From assembly GCF_013307205.1 (NCBI RefSeq), contig NZ_CP028940.1, positions 1,781,702-1,845,701 of the forward strand: 64,000 nt of DNA, read 5' to 3'. Of this stretch, positions 8,928 to 18,658 are shown piece by piece (position 1 is the stretch's first letter; each line of letters starts with the position of its first letter). The notes under the pieces are model-generated. The model worked only from the letters and a program-made list of their open reading frames with translations. It made no database searches and was not told where the DNA came from. This DNA is from Polynucleobacter arcticus (GTDB lineage: Bacteria; Pseudomonadota; Gammaproteobacteria; Burkholderiales; Burkholderiaceae). The position numbers and the translations under genes are program-made.

Positions 8928-9608
8928 ATGACTCAAATAGCACTGTTCGATTTAGATCACACTCTCCTCCCCTGCGATAGCGATTACGAGTGGGGTCAAT
9001 TTTTGGCTCGTATTGGAGTAGTGGATAGCAAATACTACGCAGAGCAAAATGAGCGCTTCTATCAAGACTATAAAGATGGCAAGCTCGACATCCAGCAATT
9101 TCTTCGCTTTGCATTGAAGCCACTATCAGAGCATTCTCGCGAACAGCTGAAAGAGTGGCATGACGCCTTCATGAAGGAAGTCATTACCGGTCAGCTACGC
9201 CAACAAGCTGTTGATCTAGTGAAACGTCATCAAGATGCTGGCGATCTCTGTTGTGTTGTCACCGCTACCAATAGTTTTGTCACACGACCCATCGTAGAAA
9301 GCTTTGGTATCGAGCATCTCGTTGCCACTGAACCCGCTACTGTAGGGAATGATCCTTCTGCTAATTTCACTGGTGAAGTCAAGGGGATCCCTAGTTTTAG
9401 AGAAGGCAAAATCCAACGAGTGCATGATTGGCTAGCCAGCCAAAATTTAGAGTTCGATCGATTGCCGCAAAGCTATTTTTACTCAGACTCGATGAATGAT
9501 TTACCCCTCCTGGAAAAAGTCAGCAATCCCATTGCTACCAATCCGGACGCTCGCCTACGTGATGAAGCTGTAAAACGTCATTGGCCCATACTTGAACTGT
9601 TTGCATGA
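8928..9608 (+). CDS. HAD-superfamily hydrolase, subfamily IB (SerB-like phosphatase)
   Basis: This is a soluble haloacid-dehalogenase-type phosphatase of 226 aa; the substrate is not known. Motif I is FDLDHTLLP, with the nucleophile Asp8 and general acid Asp10. Motif II is in VVTATNSFVTRP, and motif III/IV is YFYSDSMNDLPLLEKV. The layout matches the HAD-IB group, which includes phosphoserine phosphatase and similar enzymes. I chose ATG 8928; TTG 8925 adds one residue and is less likely. Its stop overlaps the ATG of pcnB by four bases, so the two genes are translationally coupled. Confidence 0.88.
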   Translation: MTQIALFDLDHTLLPCDSDYEWGQFLARIGVVDSKYYAEQNERFYQDYKDGKLDIQQFLRFALKPLSEHSREQLKEWHDAFMKEVITGQLRQQAVDLVKRHQDAGDLCCVVTATNSFVTRPIVESFGIEHLVATEPATVGNDPSANFTGEVKGIPSFREGKIQRVHDWLASQNLEFDRLPQSYFYSDSMNDLPLLEKVSNPIATNPDARLRDEAVKRHWPILELFA

Positions 9609-11005
9609 TTACCAAATTTATTAAACGTATTTTGCGTCGCGACCCTATGGTCCGACATACTGTCGCCCATACATCTGGCGCACCTAAACGGGTTCCTAAA
9701 AAGTCCCATCGAATTGATCCTGATTTGCTTTCTAAGAACGCAGTGAAGGTCACGGACACATTGCAACAAGCGGGCTATGAAGCCTTCATCGTTGGTGGTG
9801 CAGTACGAGATTTAGCATTGGGTATTGGCCCTAAAGATTTTGACGTCGCAACCAATGCAACGCCCGAGCAAGTACAAAAACTATTTCGCAAAGCGCGCCT
9901 AATTGGTCGTCGCTTTCAGATTGTGCACGTCACTTTTTTTGGCAAGGGCCAGCCTGAGATCATTGAGGTATCGACTTTTAGAGCCTTACTGGAGAACGCT
10001 GGTGAGCACGTAGCCGAAAATGGCCGTATTTTACGAGATAACGTTTGGGGCAGTCAGCATGAAGATGCTGCGCGCCGAGATTTCAGCATTAATGCAATGT
10101 ACTATGACCCTGCCACCGAAACCGTGCTCGATTACCACGGTGGCATGGCAGATATGCAGAAGAAAACCTTGCGCATGATTGGTGACCCGGCCAAACGCTA
10201 TCGCGAAGATCCGATTCGGATGCTGCGTGCCATTCGGTTCGCCGCCAAGACGGGCTTCACATTAGATGCCGCAACGCGCGCGCCTATTGCCAAGCTTGGC
10301 AAGCTCATCCATGATGTTCCCTCTGCTCGCCTCTTCGATGAAATTCTCAAGCTCCTAATGTCTGGATATTCATGGGCAGCAATTCAGGGTTTAAAAGATG
10401 CTGGACTGCATCACGGCCTCCTGCCTTTGCTTGACCATATTCTTGATGACAAACCAGACTCTAAAGAAGCCAATGATTTTGTTCGTATTGCTTTAGCAAA
10501 TACCGACGAGCGCATTCAATCTGGCAAAAGTGTTTCAGCTGGATTCTTATTTGCGACCTTACTCTGGCCGGATCTTCTAAACAATTGGAAACAGAATATC
10601 GCCAAAGGGGTCTCCAATATCCCTGCACTGCATGATGCGATGGATGAAACTATTGCTAGCCAAAGTAATGGCATGGTCATCCAGCGTCGCTTTGAAAGTG
10701 ACATGCGTGAAATCTGGTCCATGCAGCCCCGCTTTGAAAAGCGTGTGGGTCGCTACCCCTATCGCCTCATTGAATCCCCACGTTTTAGGGCGGGGTATGA
10801 CTTTATGCTGCTGCGTTGCGCGACTGGCGAGAAAAGCCCCGCATTAGGTGAATGGTGGACTAGTTTCATCGCAACGGATACAGAAGGACAAGAGGCTTTG
10901 ATGGCCAGCGTCAAGGGTGAGACTGGTAATAGCCCCTCCCCCGCAAAACGCCGTCGCCGTAGAAAAGCCAAGGTCACTACTCCCGTCGAAGGTGAAGCAA
11001 GCTAA
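9605..11005 (+). CDS. pcnB: Poly(A) polymerase I (class II nucleotidyltransferase/CCA-adding family)
   Basis: PcnB adds 3' poly(A) tails that mark RNAs for decay. The 466-aa protein has the family signature VGGAVRDLALGIGPKDFDVATNATPEQV with its metal-binding Asp pair. Next come RRFQIVHV, the RRDFSINAMYYDP motif and the arginine-rich YREDPIRMLRAIRFAAKTGF. Basic N-terminal (RRDPMVRHTVAHTSGAPKR) and C-terminal (KRRRRRKAK) tails favour PcnB over a CCA-adding enzyme. The ATG overlaps the HAD gene stop. folK follows after 67 bp, an order often seen in betaproteobacteria. Confidence 0.94.
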   Translation: MITKFIKRILRRDPMVRHTVAHTSGAPKRVPKKSHRIDPDLLSKNAVKVTDTLQQAGYEAFIVGGAVRDLALGIGPKDFDVATNATPEQVQKLFRKARLIGRRFQIVHVTFFGKGQPEIIEVSTFRALLENAGEHVAENGRILRDNVWGSQHEDAARRDFSINAMYYDPATETVLDYHGGMADMQKKTLRMIGDPAKRYREDPIRMLRAIRFAAKTGFTLDAATRAPIAKLGKLIHDVPSARLFDEILKLLMSGYSWAAIQGLKDAGLHHGLLPLLDHILDDKPDSKEANDFVRIALANTDERIQSGKSVSAGFLFATLLWPDLLNNWKQNIAKGVSNIPALHDAMDETIASQSNGMVIQRRFESDMREIWSMQPRFEKRVGRYPYRLIESPRFRAGYDFMLLRCATGEKSPALGEWWTSFIATDTEGQEALMASVKGETGNSPSPAKRRRRRKAKVTTPVEGEAS

Positions 11006-11072
11006 GCAGACTTGAGAAAAATTCAGTAAAGTAGATTCGTTATATAAGAAATAGCTTTATTTCTCGTTTAGG

Positions 11073-11606
11073 ATGCATATGGCTCGAGCTTTTATTGGAT
11101 TTGGCGGCAATATCGGTGACACACGTCAGCTCATTACTGATGCGATCGTTTGCCTTGCGCAACGCTGTGAACTGCAGATTCTGAAAAAAAGTTGCTTCTA
11201 CCAAAGTGCGCCCTTTCAAGCAACTGGCGGCGACTACATCAATGCAGTAATTGAGATCGAGACCCAATTGAGTCCTTATGGCCTACTTTATGTCTGCCAA
11301 ACTGTTGAACAAGAGTTTGGACGTGAGCGCCCTTATACCAATGCTCCCCGTACCTTAGACTTGGATATTTTGGCCTTTGAAGGCGTATCTCAAACAGATT
11401 CCGATTTAACACTTCCCCACCCCAGAATCATTGAGCGCTCATTTGTATTGTTGCCTTTACTGGAAATTGCTCCCGATTTCTTTTTGCCGAACTGGGGTGA
11501 ACTCAAGGCCTATTTGCCTCAAGTTGCCGATCAGCGCATTGAAAAACTCGCTTGCCGCAACTGTCATTGCGTCGAAAAAGACGTCTATAGCCAATCAGCG
11601 CATTAA
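11073..11606 (+). CDS. folK: 2-amino-4-hydroxy-6-hydroxymethyldihydropteridine pyrophosphokinase
   Basis: FolK transfers pyrophosphate from ATP to the pterin in folate synthesis, giving the substrate for FolP. The 177-aa product begins MHMARAFIGFGGNIGD and contains YINAVIEIET and the ATP/metal motif APRTLDLDILAF, followed by LPHPRIIERSFVLLPLLEIAP. All are diagnostic for HPPK. ATG 11073 or ATG 11079 could be used; the AGGA just upstream is better spaced for 11079. An AT-rich 7-bp hairpin (11047-11064) lies ahead of the start. panB follows 17 bp later. Confidence 0.97.
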   Translation: MHMARAFIGFGGNIGDTRQLITDAIVCLAQRCELQILKKSCFYQSAPFQATGGDYINAVIEIETQLSPYGLLYVCQTVEQEFGRERPYTNAPRTLDLDILAFEGVSQTDSDLTLPHPRIIERSFVLLPLLEIAPDFFLPNWGELKAYLPQVADQRIEKLACRNCHCVEKDVYSQSAH

Positions 11607-11623
11607 TTCATTAAACTCACGTC

Positions 11624-12439
11624 ATGGGTTACTTACAGGGCGATAAGCCATTGACGATTTCTAAACTCCTCTCAATGCGTGCTGAGGGCGAGAAAATAGC
11701 TATGCTGACGGCATACGACTCAACGATGTCCGCTTTGCTCAATCGCTGTGGAGTGGAAACCATTCTGATTGGAGATTCGCTGGGCAATGTGATTCAAGGT
11801 CATAGTAGTACCACTCCCGTCACCGTTGAACAAGTGGCGTATCACACAGAATGCGTTGCCCGCGCTAATACACATGCTTTTGTGATCGCAGATCTTCCTT
11901 TCGCCAGCTATGGTGATCCAGCTCAGGCATTAGATTCCGCAGCAGAGCTGATGCGTGCTGGTGCGGATATGGTCAAACTTGAAGGTGGTGATTGGCAAGT
12001 CGACATCATTCAATATCTAGTAGAACGTAGTGTGCCTGTTTGTGCGCATTTGGGCTTGCTACCCCAGTCTGTTCACATTTTGGGTGGCTACAAGGTTCAA
12101 GGCAAATCTAAGGATGCGGCCAGTCTGATGCTAGAACAAGCAATTGCTTGTGAGCAAGCTGGTGCGCAAATGATTGTGCTCGAAGCAATTCCTTCCTCGC
12201 TCGGCAAAATCATCACTGACTCACTTTCGATCCCAACGATCGGAATTGGTGCAGGTGCAGATTGCTCTGGCCAAGTGTTAGTTCTGCAGGATATGCTGGG
12301 AATCAGCCCTGGCAAGCCGCCGAAGTTTGTGAAGAACTTTCTAGATGGTCATGCTTCTATTGAGGCGGCAGTCAAAGCCTATGTTCGAGAAGTGAAGTCC
12401 GGGAAGTTCCCCGGACTTGAACACGGCTTTGCTGGTTAA
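11624..12439 (+). CDS. panB: 3-methyl-2-oxobutanoate hydroxymethyltransferase
   Basis: PanB makes ketopantoate from 2-oxoisovalerate and 5,10-methylene-tetrahydrofolate, the first committed step to pantothenate and CoA. The 271-aa protein has [30 protein letters not shown] at the N-terminus. [29 protein letters not shown] and the catalytic-site segment [14 protein letters not shown] follow. Length and motifs are normal. It sits directly after folK, which fits a cofactor operon since PanB consumes a folate. It is convergent with dnaJ at a 16-bp gap. Confidence 0.98.
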   Translation: MGYLQGDKPLTISKLLSMRAEGEKIAMLTAYDSTMSALLNRCGVETILIGDSLGNVIQGHSSTTPVTVEQVAYHTECVARANTHAFVIADLPFASYGDPAQALDSAAELMRAGADMVKLEGGDWQVDIIQYLVERSVPVCAHLGLLPQSVHILGGYKVQGKSKDAASLMLEQAIACEQAGAQMIVLEAIPSSLGKIITDSLSIPTIGIGAGADCSGQVLVLQDMLGISPGKPPKFVKNFLDGHASIEAAVKAYVREVKSGKFPGLEHGFAG

Positions 12440-12455
12440 GCTTCTGAGCTAGAGA

Positions 12456-13586
12456 TTAACTAAAGAAGCTTTTAACGCCATCAAACCAACCCTTTTGGTG
12501 GGGATTGTGTTTATCACCGCCCGATTTGAGGCTGTCATCAAACTTTTGCAGCAATTCTTTCTGCCCATCAGTCAGTTTGACTGGCGTTTCAACGGCAATA
12601 TGAACAAACAGGTCACCTATCGCCGTTGAGCGTAGCCCTTTAATCCCTTTATTACGCAGGCGGAAAGTTTTACCAGTCTGCGTACCCTCAGGAATCGGGA
12701 ACTCCACGCGCCCGGAAAGAGTAGGCACTTCAATATCACCGCCAATAGTGGCGGTTGCAAAAGAAATTGGCATCTGGACATGCAAGTCGCTGCCATCGCG
12801 CTCAAATACTTTATGCGGCTTGACTCGAACCTCTACATAAAGGTCGCCAGATGGGCCGCCATTAATACCTGGCTCGCCGTTACCAACTGAACGAACGCGC
12901 ATACCATCATCGATTCCCGCAGGGATCTTGATTTCGAGTGTTTTTTGCTCTTTATGCTTACCGCTACCGTGGCAAGTTTTGCATGGCTTAGGAAGGTACT
13001 CCCCTGTACCGCGACATTTAGGGCAGGTTTGTTGCATTGAGAAGAAACCTTGCTGTACGCGAACTTGACCATGACCATCACAAGTAGTACATCTCTCGGC
13101 TTTACTACCAGGTTCAGCACCGGAGCCATGACATGGCTTGCAATCACTCCAGCTCGGCACCCGAATTTGCGTGGTGTAACCCTCAGCTGCTTGCTCGAGA
13201 GTAATCTCCATGTTGTAACGCAAATCCGCGCCCTTGTAGACCTGCGGCCCCGCCTGGCGTCCGCCGCTTTGCCCGAAGATATCGCCAAAGATGTCACCAA
13301 ATGCATCTGAAAAGCCACCGCCACCAAAGCCACCGCCACCAAAACCGCTAGACTGATCAAGACCCGCATGACCATATTGATCGTATGCAGCGCGTTTATT
13401 GGGATCGGTTAGTGTTTCGTAAGCTTCCTTCACTTCTTTGAATTGGGCTTCTGCTGTCTTACTATCCGGATTGCGATCGGGGTGATGCTTCATCGCCATT
13501 TTTCGATAAGCCTTTTTTAACTCCTCATCGCTGGCACTTTTCGCAACCCCAAGGACCTCGTAATAATCGCGTTTACTTTTAGACAC
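12456..13586 (-). CDS. dnaJ: Chaperone protein DnaJ (Hsp40)
   Basis: DnaJ delivers unfolded proteins to DnaK and triggers its ATPase. The 376-aa protein has a J domain (residues about 5-70, with the HPD motif) and a Gly/Phe-rich linker. Four zinc-finger repeats follow ([32 protein letters not shown]), and then the substrate-binding beta domains. I take the start as GTG 13586, giving [14 protein letters not shown], because GAGAGGA lies eight bases upstream. An upstream ATG at 13625 adds 13 unrelated residues and sits inside the dnaK-dnaJ hairpin. It is the last gene of the heat-shock block. Confidence 0.96.
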   Translation of the reverse strand: MSKSKRDYYEVLGVAKSASDEELKKAYRKMAMKHHPDRNPDSKTAEAQFKEVKEAYETLTDPNKRAAYDQYGHAGLDQSSGFGGGGFGGGGFSDAFGDIFGDIFGQSGGRQAGPQVYKGADLRYNMEITLEQAAEGYTTQIRVPSWSDCKPCHGSGAEPGSKAERCTTCDGHGQVRVQQGFFSMQQTCPKCRGTGEYLPKPCKTCHGSGKHKEQKTLEIKIPAGIDDGMRVRSVGNGEPGINGGPSGDLYVEVRVKPHKVFERDGSDLHVQMPISFATATIGGDIEVPTLSGRVEFPIPEGTQTGKTFRLRNKGIKGLRSTAIGDLFVHIAVETPVKLTDGQKELLQKFDDSLKSGGDKHNPHQKGWFDGVKSFFS

Positions 13587-13613
13587 AAAATTCCTCTCAA
13601 CAACCTGAATGAC

Positions 13614-13638
13614 ACAAGTCGGCACGAGGCCGACTTGT
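13614..13638 (-). other. Perfect hairpin in the dnaK-dnaJ intergenic region
   Basis: A 10-bp perfect inverted repeat (ACAAGTCGGC paired with GCCGACTTGT, 5-nt loop) lies between the dnaK stop and the dnaJ GTG. No T-run follows on either strand, so it is not a standard terminator. It could protect the dnaK 3' end after processing or lower readthrough into dnaJ. Confidence 0.7.
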
Positions 13639-13685
13639 TATTAAAGTACTTCTAAACTACGTTACATGGCTTTCAAGATCTGGGA

Positions 13686-15620
13686 TTACTTCTTGTCATC
13701 CACTTCTTTAAAATCGGCATCAACAACATCTGCATCAGGAGCCGCACCTGGTGTGCCACCAGGAGCTGCGCCGGGAGCGCCGCCACCAGACTTAGCTTGT
13801 TCAGCAGCCATCGCTTTTTCACCCAGCTTCTGACTTGCCTTACCCAAAGCTTCGGTCTTCGCTTCAATGGCAGCTTTATCGCTACCTTTGATGGCTTCAT
13901 CTAATTCTTTTAAAGCCGCTTCAACCGCTTCTTTCTCAGCCGCTTCCAAAGTAGCGCCATGCTCCTCCAAAGCCTTCTTAGTAGAGTGGGCCAGTGCGTC
14001 AGCAGTATTACGCGCCGTTACCAATTCCAAGGCTTTTTTATCTTCATCAGCATTGGCTTCAGCATCTTTCACCATACGCAGAATTTCTTCTTCGGTCAGG
14101 CCCGAGTTTGCCTTGATGGTGATCTTATTTTCTTTGCCGGTCGTTTTATCTTTTGCGGTGACATGCAAAATACCATTGGCATCAATATCAAAGGTCACTT
14201 CAATTTGTGGCATACCGCGTTGTGCTGGGGCAATACCTTCCAAATTAAACTCACCGAGTAATTTATTGGCCGCTGCCATTTCACGCTCACCCTGGAAACA
14301 CTTGATCGTTACTGCAGGCTGACTGTCTTCCGCTGTGGAGTACACCTGTGAATGCTTGGTAGGAATCGTCGTGTTCTTCGGGATCATCTTAGTCATGACA
14401 CCACCCAAGGTTTCGATACCCAAAGATAATGGGGTCACGTCCAAGAGCAATACGTCTTTACGATCACCTGACAATACTGATCCCTGAATCGCAGCACCAA
14501 CGGCAACCGCTTCGTCTGGATTGACGTCCTTACGTGGCTCTTTGCCGAAAATTTCTTTTACTTTGTCTTGAACAGCAGGCATACGAGTCTGACCGCCAAC
14601 CAAGATAACGTCATCAATGTCAGCAGGATTCACGCCAGCATCTTTAATCGCAGTCAAGCAAGGGCCAGCCGTACGGTTGATCAACTCTTCTACCAAAGAC
14701 TCCAACTTAGCGCGTGTAAGCTTCAAGTTCAAATGCTTAGGGCCGCCTGCATCAGCAGTTACATAAGGCAAATTGATTTCAGTTTGCTGAGCAGATGACA
14801 ATTCGATCTTAGCTTTCTCGGCAGCATCTTTTAAACGCTGCAAGGCCAATACGTCTTTGCTCAAATCAACGCCTTGCTCTTTTTTGAACTCAGTAATAAT
14901 CCAATCAATGATGCGCTGGTCAAAGTCTTCGCCACCCAAGAAGGTGTCACCGTTGGTAGAGAGCACTTCAAACTGCTTCTCACCATCTACGTTAGCAATT
15001 TCAATAATGGAAACGTCGAACGTTCCACCGCCCAAGTCATACACGGCGATCTTGCGATCAACCTTGTCTTGCTTATCCAAGCCAAATGCTAAAGCCGCTG
15101 CAGTTGGCTCATTGATAATGCGCTTCACGTCCAGGCCAGCGATACGACCAGCATCTTTAGTTGCTTGACGTTGACTGTCATTGAAGTAAGCGGGAACAGT
15201 AATCACTGCCTCAGTCACTTCTTCGCCGAGATAATCTTCAGCAGTCTTTTTCATTTTGCGCAAAATTTCTGCGGACACTTGTTGTGGCGCCATTTTTTTA
15301 TCGCGCGCTTCAACCCATGCGTCACCGTTATCTGCCTGAACAATTTTGTAAGGCATTAAACCGATATCTTTTTGTACTTCAGCATCAGTAAATTTACGAC
15401 CCATCAAACGCTTTACCGCGTAAATCGTATTTTTTGGATTGGTCACTGATTGACGCTTAGCGGGGGCGCCAACCAAAACTTCGCCATCTTCAACGTAAGC
15501 AATGATGGATGGGGTTGTGCGACCGCCTTCGGCGTTCTCGACAACTTTAGGTGCATTGTTTTCAACAACCGAAACGCACGAGTTCGTGGTTCCCAAATCA
15601 ATTCCGATAATCTTTCCCAT
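13686..15620 (-). CDS. dnaK: Chaperone protein DnaK (Hsp70)
   Basis: DnaK is the ATP-driven chaperone that works with DnaJ and GrpE. The 644-aa protein begins [20 protein letters not shown]. Its nucleotide-binding domain holds [26 protein letters not shown] and [13 protein letters not shown]. The hydrophobic linker [19 protein letters not shown] leads into the substrate-binding domain. The tail is Gly/Ala/Pro-rich and ends in acidic residues ([13 protein letters not shown]), as in other DnaK proteins. A sigma-32-type promoter lies 63-90 bp upstream, beyond a terminator that separates it from grpE. Confidence 0.99.
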   Translation of the reverse strand: MGKIIGIDLGTTNSCVSVVENNAPKVVENAEGGRTTPSIIAYVEDGEVLVGAPAKRQSVTNPKNTIYAVKRLMGRKFTDAEVQKDIGLMPYKIVQADNGDAWVEARDKKMAPQQVSAEILRKMKKTAEDYLGEEVTEAVITVPAYFNDSQRQATKDAGRIAGLDVKRIINEPTAAALAFGLDKQDKVDRKIAVYDLGGGTFDVSIIEIANVDGEKQFEVLSTNGDTFLGGEDFDQRIIDWIITEFKKEQGVDLSKDVLALQRLKDAAEKAKIELSSAQQTEINLPYVTADAGGPKHLNLKLTRAKLESLVEELINRTAGPCLTAIKDAGVNPADIDDVILVGGQTRMPAVQDKVKEIFGKEPRKDVNPDEAVAVGAAIQGSVLSGDRKDVLLLDVTPLSLGIETLGGVMTKMIPKNTTIPTKHSQVYSTAEDSQPAVTIKCFQGEREMAAANKLLGEFNLEGIAPAQRGMPQIEVTFDIDANGILHVTAKDKTTGKENKITIKANSGLTEEEILRMVKDAEANADEDKKALELVTARNTADALAHSTKKALEEHGATLEAAEKEAVEAALKELDEAIKGSDKAAIEAKTEALGKASQKLGEKAMAAEQAKSGGGAPGAAPGGTPGAAPDADVVDADFKEVDDKK

Positions 15621-15682
15621 AATGGCTCCAAAAATTAAGTTATGTGTAATTTCATCAAACTGCGAATAAATCGATATTCAAT

Positions 15683-15710
15683 AAATGGGGTCAAAAAGAG
15701 CAAATTCAAG
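15683..15710 (-). promoter_or_regulatory. Sigma-32 (RpoH) type promoter of dnaK
   Basis: Read on the minus strand, CTTGAAT (15710-15704), a 13-bp spacer and CCCCATTT (15690-15683) match the heat-shock consensus CTTGAAA-N13/14-CCCCATnT at nearly every position. The dnaK ATG is about 60 bp downstream. No start site has been mapped. Confidence 0.85.
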
Positions 15711-15722
15711 GGCTCGAAAAGC

Positions 15723-15747
15723 AAAAAAGGCAGAAATCTGCCTTTTT
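15723..15747 (-). terminator. Intrinsic terminator between grpE and dnaK
   Basis: A stem AAAAAGGCAG (15724-15733) pairs with CTGCCTTTTT (15738-15747) around a 4-nt loop. Read on the minus strand it ends in TTTTTT (15728-15723), giving a classical terminator for grpE 66-90 bp after its stop. The symmetric T-runs could also stop plus-strand transcription. Confidence 0.85.
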
Positions 15748-15812
15748 CATTCCACTTTCCTACCCAAGCGACCAAAAACCCAAAAAAACTGCTTTATTTA
15801 GGGATTTTTCAA

Positions 15813-16373
15813 TTATTTGGGCGCACTCACGGTGACCAATGCTGGGCGCAAAATACGGTCAGCAATGGAATAACCCCTCTGGAGCACTGAAACCACGGTA
15901 TTGGCCTCCTGGTCAGAGGGCACGGAGGCAATTGCCTGATGATGGTGAGGGTCAAACTTATCACCCACGGCGGGGTTAATTTCTGTCAGCCGACCCTTTT
16001 CAAAGGCAGATAAGAGCTGCTTCAAGGTGATCTCCAGACCCTCTTTGAAGGCTTTGGCATCAACTGCTTCCGCATTCAGGGCGGCGTACAAACTGTCTGT
16101 TACGGGCACGAGATGCTCAGCAAAACTCTCAATCGCAAACTTATGCGCCTTAGAAATATCCTCGACAGCACGGCGACGAATATTCTCACCCTCAGCTTTA
16201 GCGCGCAGAAAGTTGTCTTGCATCTCTGTGAGCTTTTGATTTAACTCAGCAATTTCTTGTTCTGGGGTCTTTGCTTCAGTAGCATCGGGCATTGTCTCAG
16301 CACTACCTTCAGCCTGAGTATCGGGGGCGATATTTTCTTGCCCAGAGCTTGAGTTTGGATTTTCTTGGGTCAT
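15813..16373 (-). CDS. grpE: Nucleotide exchange factor GrpE
   Basis: GrpE releases ADP from DnaK. The 186-aa protein has an acidic, low-complexity N-terminus (residues 1-40). A long coiled coil follows (about 40-90, [27 protein letters not shown]), and then the beta-domain with [29 protein letters not shown] and [10 protein letters not shown]. All are typical. A sigma-32-type promoter lies 44-71 bp upstream, in the gap after hemH, so grpE can be expressed independently of hrcA-hemH. A terminator separates it from dnaK. Confidence 0.98.
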   Translation of the reverse strand: MTQENPNSSSGQENIAPDTQAEGSAETMPDATEAKTPEQEIAELNQKLTEMQDNFLRAKAEGENIRRRAVEDISKAHKFAIESFAEHLVPVTDSLYAALNAEAVDAKAFKEGLEITLKQLLSAFEKGRLTEINPAVGDKFDPHHHQAIASVPSDQEANTVVSVLQRGYSIADRILRPALVTVSAPK

Positions 16374-16416
16374 AGGTGCAAATTCACTTTTCTATCAAAA
16401 TAGCTACTTCTCAATA

Positions 16417-16444
16417 ATGTGGGGTCGATCTAAGCAATTTCAAG
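16417..16444 (-). promoter_or_regulatory. Sigma-32 (RpoH) type promoter of grpE
   Basis: On the minus strand CTTGAAA (16444-16438), a 13-bp spacer and CCCCACAT (16424-16417) match the heat-shock promoter consensus, with a perfect -35 and one mismatch in the -10. It starts 12 bp past the hemH stop and lies 44 bp before the grpE ATG. Confidence 0.85.
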
Positions 16445-16455
16445 TATGGCTGAGT

Positions 16456-17550
16456 TTAAGAAATTCTGGCTTTAGCCAACTCGGCTAAACGATCACGCTC
16501 GACTAGAACGGCATCAGACTCCACACCTAAACTCCAACCAGACAAATGCGCTTGGGCGATCTCATACATCGCATCAATCCATTTTGGATTGCTGTTCAGG
16601 CAAGGGATGTAACGGTAGTCTTTTCCACCATGTTCCAAAAAGATCTCACGTGCCTCCATAGCAATCTCTTCTAGCGTCTCTAAGCAATCCGCCGGAAATC
16701 CTGGACAAAATATATCGACTCGCGGACAGCCTTCTTTTCCAAGTTGTTCAATGGTTGGCGCGGTATAGGGCTTGAGCCACTCAGCCTTACCAAAGCGAGA
16801 TTGAAAGGTCACCAAATATTGGCCGGGCTCCAAACCTAAAGACTCACCAAGTAAGCGACCAGTTTTTAAGCACTCACAATGATAGGGGTCGCCCTTCATT
16901 AAATTACGCTTAGGTAAACCATGAAAAGACAGTACCAAGTGATCGCCACTCGCAAAATCAGGGCGTCCGTCTTTGTCCCATGCCCCGAGCACTTGATCAC
17001 GCAAAGCAGTGATGTAAGCAGGATGGTCATGATAGTGTTTGATCATCCGCAGCTCTGGTTGGTTACGCCATGTGCCTAGAACACGAAACACTTCATCAAA
17101 GCTCGAGGCAGAAGTTGTCGCTGAATACTGTGGATAGAGGGGGAGTAGTAATAAACGCTCCATGCCTTGTGCCTGAAGGGCTTCAAGGGCTTTCTGGGTA
17201 GAAGGCTGACCATAACGCATTGCTAGATCAACCAACACTACCTCACCGTGATCAGCGAATTTTTCACCCAGTTCCTTAGCTTGCAAGCGGGAAAAGTGCA
17301 TTAACGGTGAGCCCAACTTTGGCAGCCAAATCGAGGCGTATTTTTTTGCAGAGGCGCCACTACGTATCGGCAAAATGATGCCATTCAATATGCACCACCA
17401 AATAATTCTTGGGATTTCCACTACACGAGGATCAGATAAGAATTCTTTGAGGTATGACCTCACCGCTTTGGCGGTTGGCGCAGAAGGCGTGCCTAAGTTC
17501 AGCAATAGAACTGCTGTCTTCGAAGGGCGTAAGTGGGGATTTTGGTTCAA
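16456..17550 (-). CDS. hemH: Ferrochelatase
   Basis: HemH inserts Fe2+ into protoporphyrin IX, the last step of protoheme synthesis. The 364-aa product has AVLLLNLGTPSAP at the N-terminus, the metal-site motif LVLSFHGLPKRNL with its His, and VTFQSRFGKAEWLKPYT. The segment CPGFPADCLETLEEIAMEAREIF follows, all as expected. It is about 40 aa longer than the E. coli enzyme, within the betaproteobacterial range. It lies between hrcA and grpE on the same strand, 48 bp after hrcA; similar placement occurs in other Burkholderiales. Confidence 0.97.
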   Translation of the reverse strand: MNQNPHLRPSKTAVLLLNLGTPSAPTAKAVRSYLKEFLSDPRVVEIPRIIWWCILNGIILPIRSGASAKKYASIWLPKLGSPLMHFSRLQAKELGEKFADHGEVVLVDLAMRYGQPSTQKALEALQAQGMERLLLLPLYPQYSATTSASSFDEVFRVLGTWRNQPELRMIKHYHDHPAYITALRDQVLGAWDKDGRPDFASGDHLVLSFHGLPKRNLMKGDPYHCECLKTGRLLGESLGLEPGQYLVTFQSRFGKAEWLKPYTAPTIEQLGKEGCPRVDIFCPGFPADCLETLEEIAMEAREIFLEHGGKDYRYIPCLNSNPKWIDAMYEIAQAHLSGWSLGVESDAVLVERDRLAELAKARIS

Positions 17551-17598
17551 GGGAGATCCGTCTGAATGAATAAGAGTGAGAGGAAAATAGAGCTGTTA

Positions 17599-18621
17599 TT
17601 AAGAGTTGATTGGCGAACTCAATGCGCCTGATAACAACTTAGAGGTAATGTCGACAATCGGGATGACACGATCATATGCCATACGAGTGGGCCCGATCAC
17701 TCCGAGCGTTCCTACGATTTGCCCATCAACACTATAAGGAGCGCTTATCACTGCTAAATCTTCATACGGCAGCAAATCACTTTCACCACCAATAAAGATT
17801 TGAATCCCATCCGCATGACTCGACACATCGAGCAACTGCATGAGCACGGATTTTTGCTCAAGCATGTCAAACATTTTGCGCAACTTGTCAAGATTGGTGC
17901 TCAAGTCGCCTACATTGAGTAGGCGGCGCTCCCCAGAGAGCACCATATCCCCTTGCCCCATGTCGTAATCACTCACGCCACTATGCAATGCCAAGGCCAT
18001 TAATCCAGAGATGTCACTACGCAAATTATCAAGATCTGCAGCGAGATGCGCTCGAACTTGAGCAAAACTCTTGCCTGCAAACTGCGTATTAATGTAATTG
18101 CCTGCCTCAACCAACTGACTCGGCGTGTAGTCCTGCGTGGTGGGGAGGATGCGGTTTTGAACGTCCCCCTCTGGCGTCACCATGATGAGCAGGATCTTAC
18201 CTTCGCCCAATCTCAAAAACTCAATATGCTTAAACACCTGTGCACGCTTCGGGGTCATGACTACGCCAGCAAAATGAGTCAAATTAGACAAAATTTGTGC
18301 AGCCGAATTCAACACTCTTTGCGGGGAATCCGGCAAAAGTCCTTTTTCCATCTCGCGGGCAGCAATTTCTTCCAGAGGGCGCACAGTCACCATTGTGTCC
18401 ACAAAGAGGCGATAGCCTCTCGGGGTAGGGATACGCCCAGCAGAAGTGTGAGGGCTAGTCACCAAGCCCATTTCCTCCAAATCTGCCATCACATTGCGAA
18501 TTGTGGCGGCAGATAGATCCAGCCCGGAGAACCGAGAGAGGGTTCGTGAGCCAATAGGCTGCCCCTCTTCGATATAGCGCTCGATGAGGGTTTTAAGTAA
18601 GGCGCGGGAACGATCATCCAT
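17599..18621 (-). CDS. hrcA: Heat-inducible transcription repressor HrcA
   Basis: HrcA binds CIRCE operators and represses chaperone genes; its activity depends on GroEL in other species. The 340-aa protein has an N-terminal winged helix (residues about 1-75). Its motifs are [38 protein letters not shown] and [18 protein letters not shown], followed by a GAF-like domain with [21 protein letters not shown] near the C-terminus. A CIRCE site in front of groES (56443-56469) is the only one I found in the window. It is divergent from nadK with 37 bp between the starts. Confidence 0.97.
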   Translation of the reverse strand: MDDRSRALLKTLIERYIEEGQPIGSRTLSRFSGLDLSAATIRNVMADLEEMGLVTSPHTSAGRIPTPRGYRLFVDTMVTVRPLEEIAAREMEKGLLPDSPQRVLNSAAQILSNLTHFAGVVMTPKRAQVFKHIEFLRLGEGKILLIMVTPEGDVQNRILPTTQDYTPSQLVEAGNYINTQFAGKSFAQVRAHLAADLDNLRSDISGLMALALHSGVSDYDMGQGDMVLSGERRLLNVGDLSTNLDKLRKMFDMLEQKSVLMQLLDVSSHADGIQIFIGGESDLLPYEDLAVISAPYSVDGQIVGTLGVIGPTRMAYDRVIPIVDITSKLLSGALSSPINS

Positions 18622-18658
18622 AGTGGAAGGGATTTTATGCGTATGGTTTAATCGTTAT

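Noticed and set aside
11047..11064. 7-bp AT-rich hairpin between pcnB and folK as a terminator
   Set aside because: The stem is weak (AGAAATA/TATTTCT) and has no T-run, and folK must be transcribed through it or from just beside it.
12438..12471. AAGCTTCT/AGAAGCTT repeat between panB and dnaJ as a shared terminator
   Set aside because: The loop is 18 nt and only a very short T-run follows, so formation is doubtful.
13650..13677. CTTGAAA upstream of dnaJ as a sigma-32 promoter
   Set aside because: The -35-like box is perfect, but the matching -10 position reads GTTTAGAA, with no resemblance to CCCCATnT.
13867..15168. Several long open frames on the plus strand opposite dnaK
   Set aside because: They lie antisense to a highly conserved gene, have no family resemblance or ribosome binding sites, and follow from the codon usage of dnaK.
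16374..16455. CIRCE operator in front of grpE or dnaK
   Set aside because: I looked for TTAGCACTC and GAGTGCTAA in both upstream regions and found neither.
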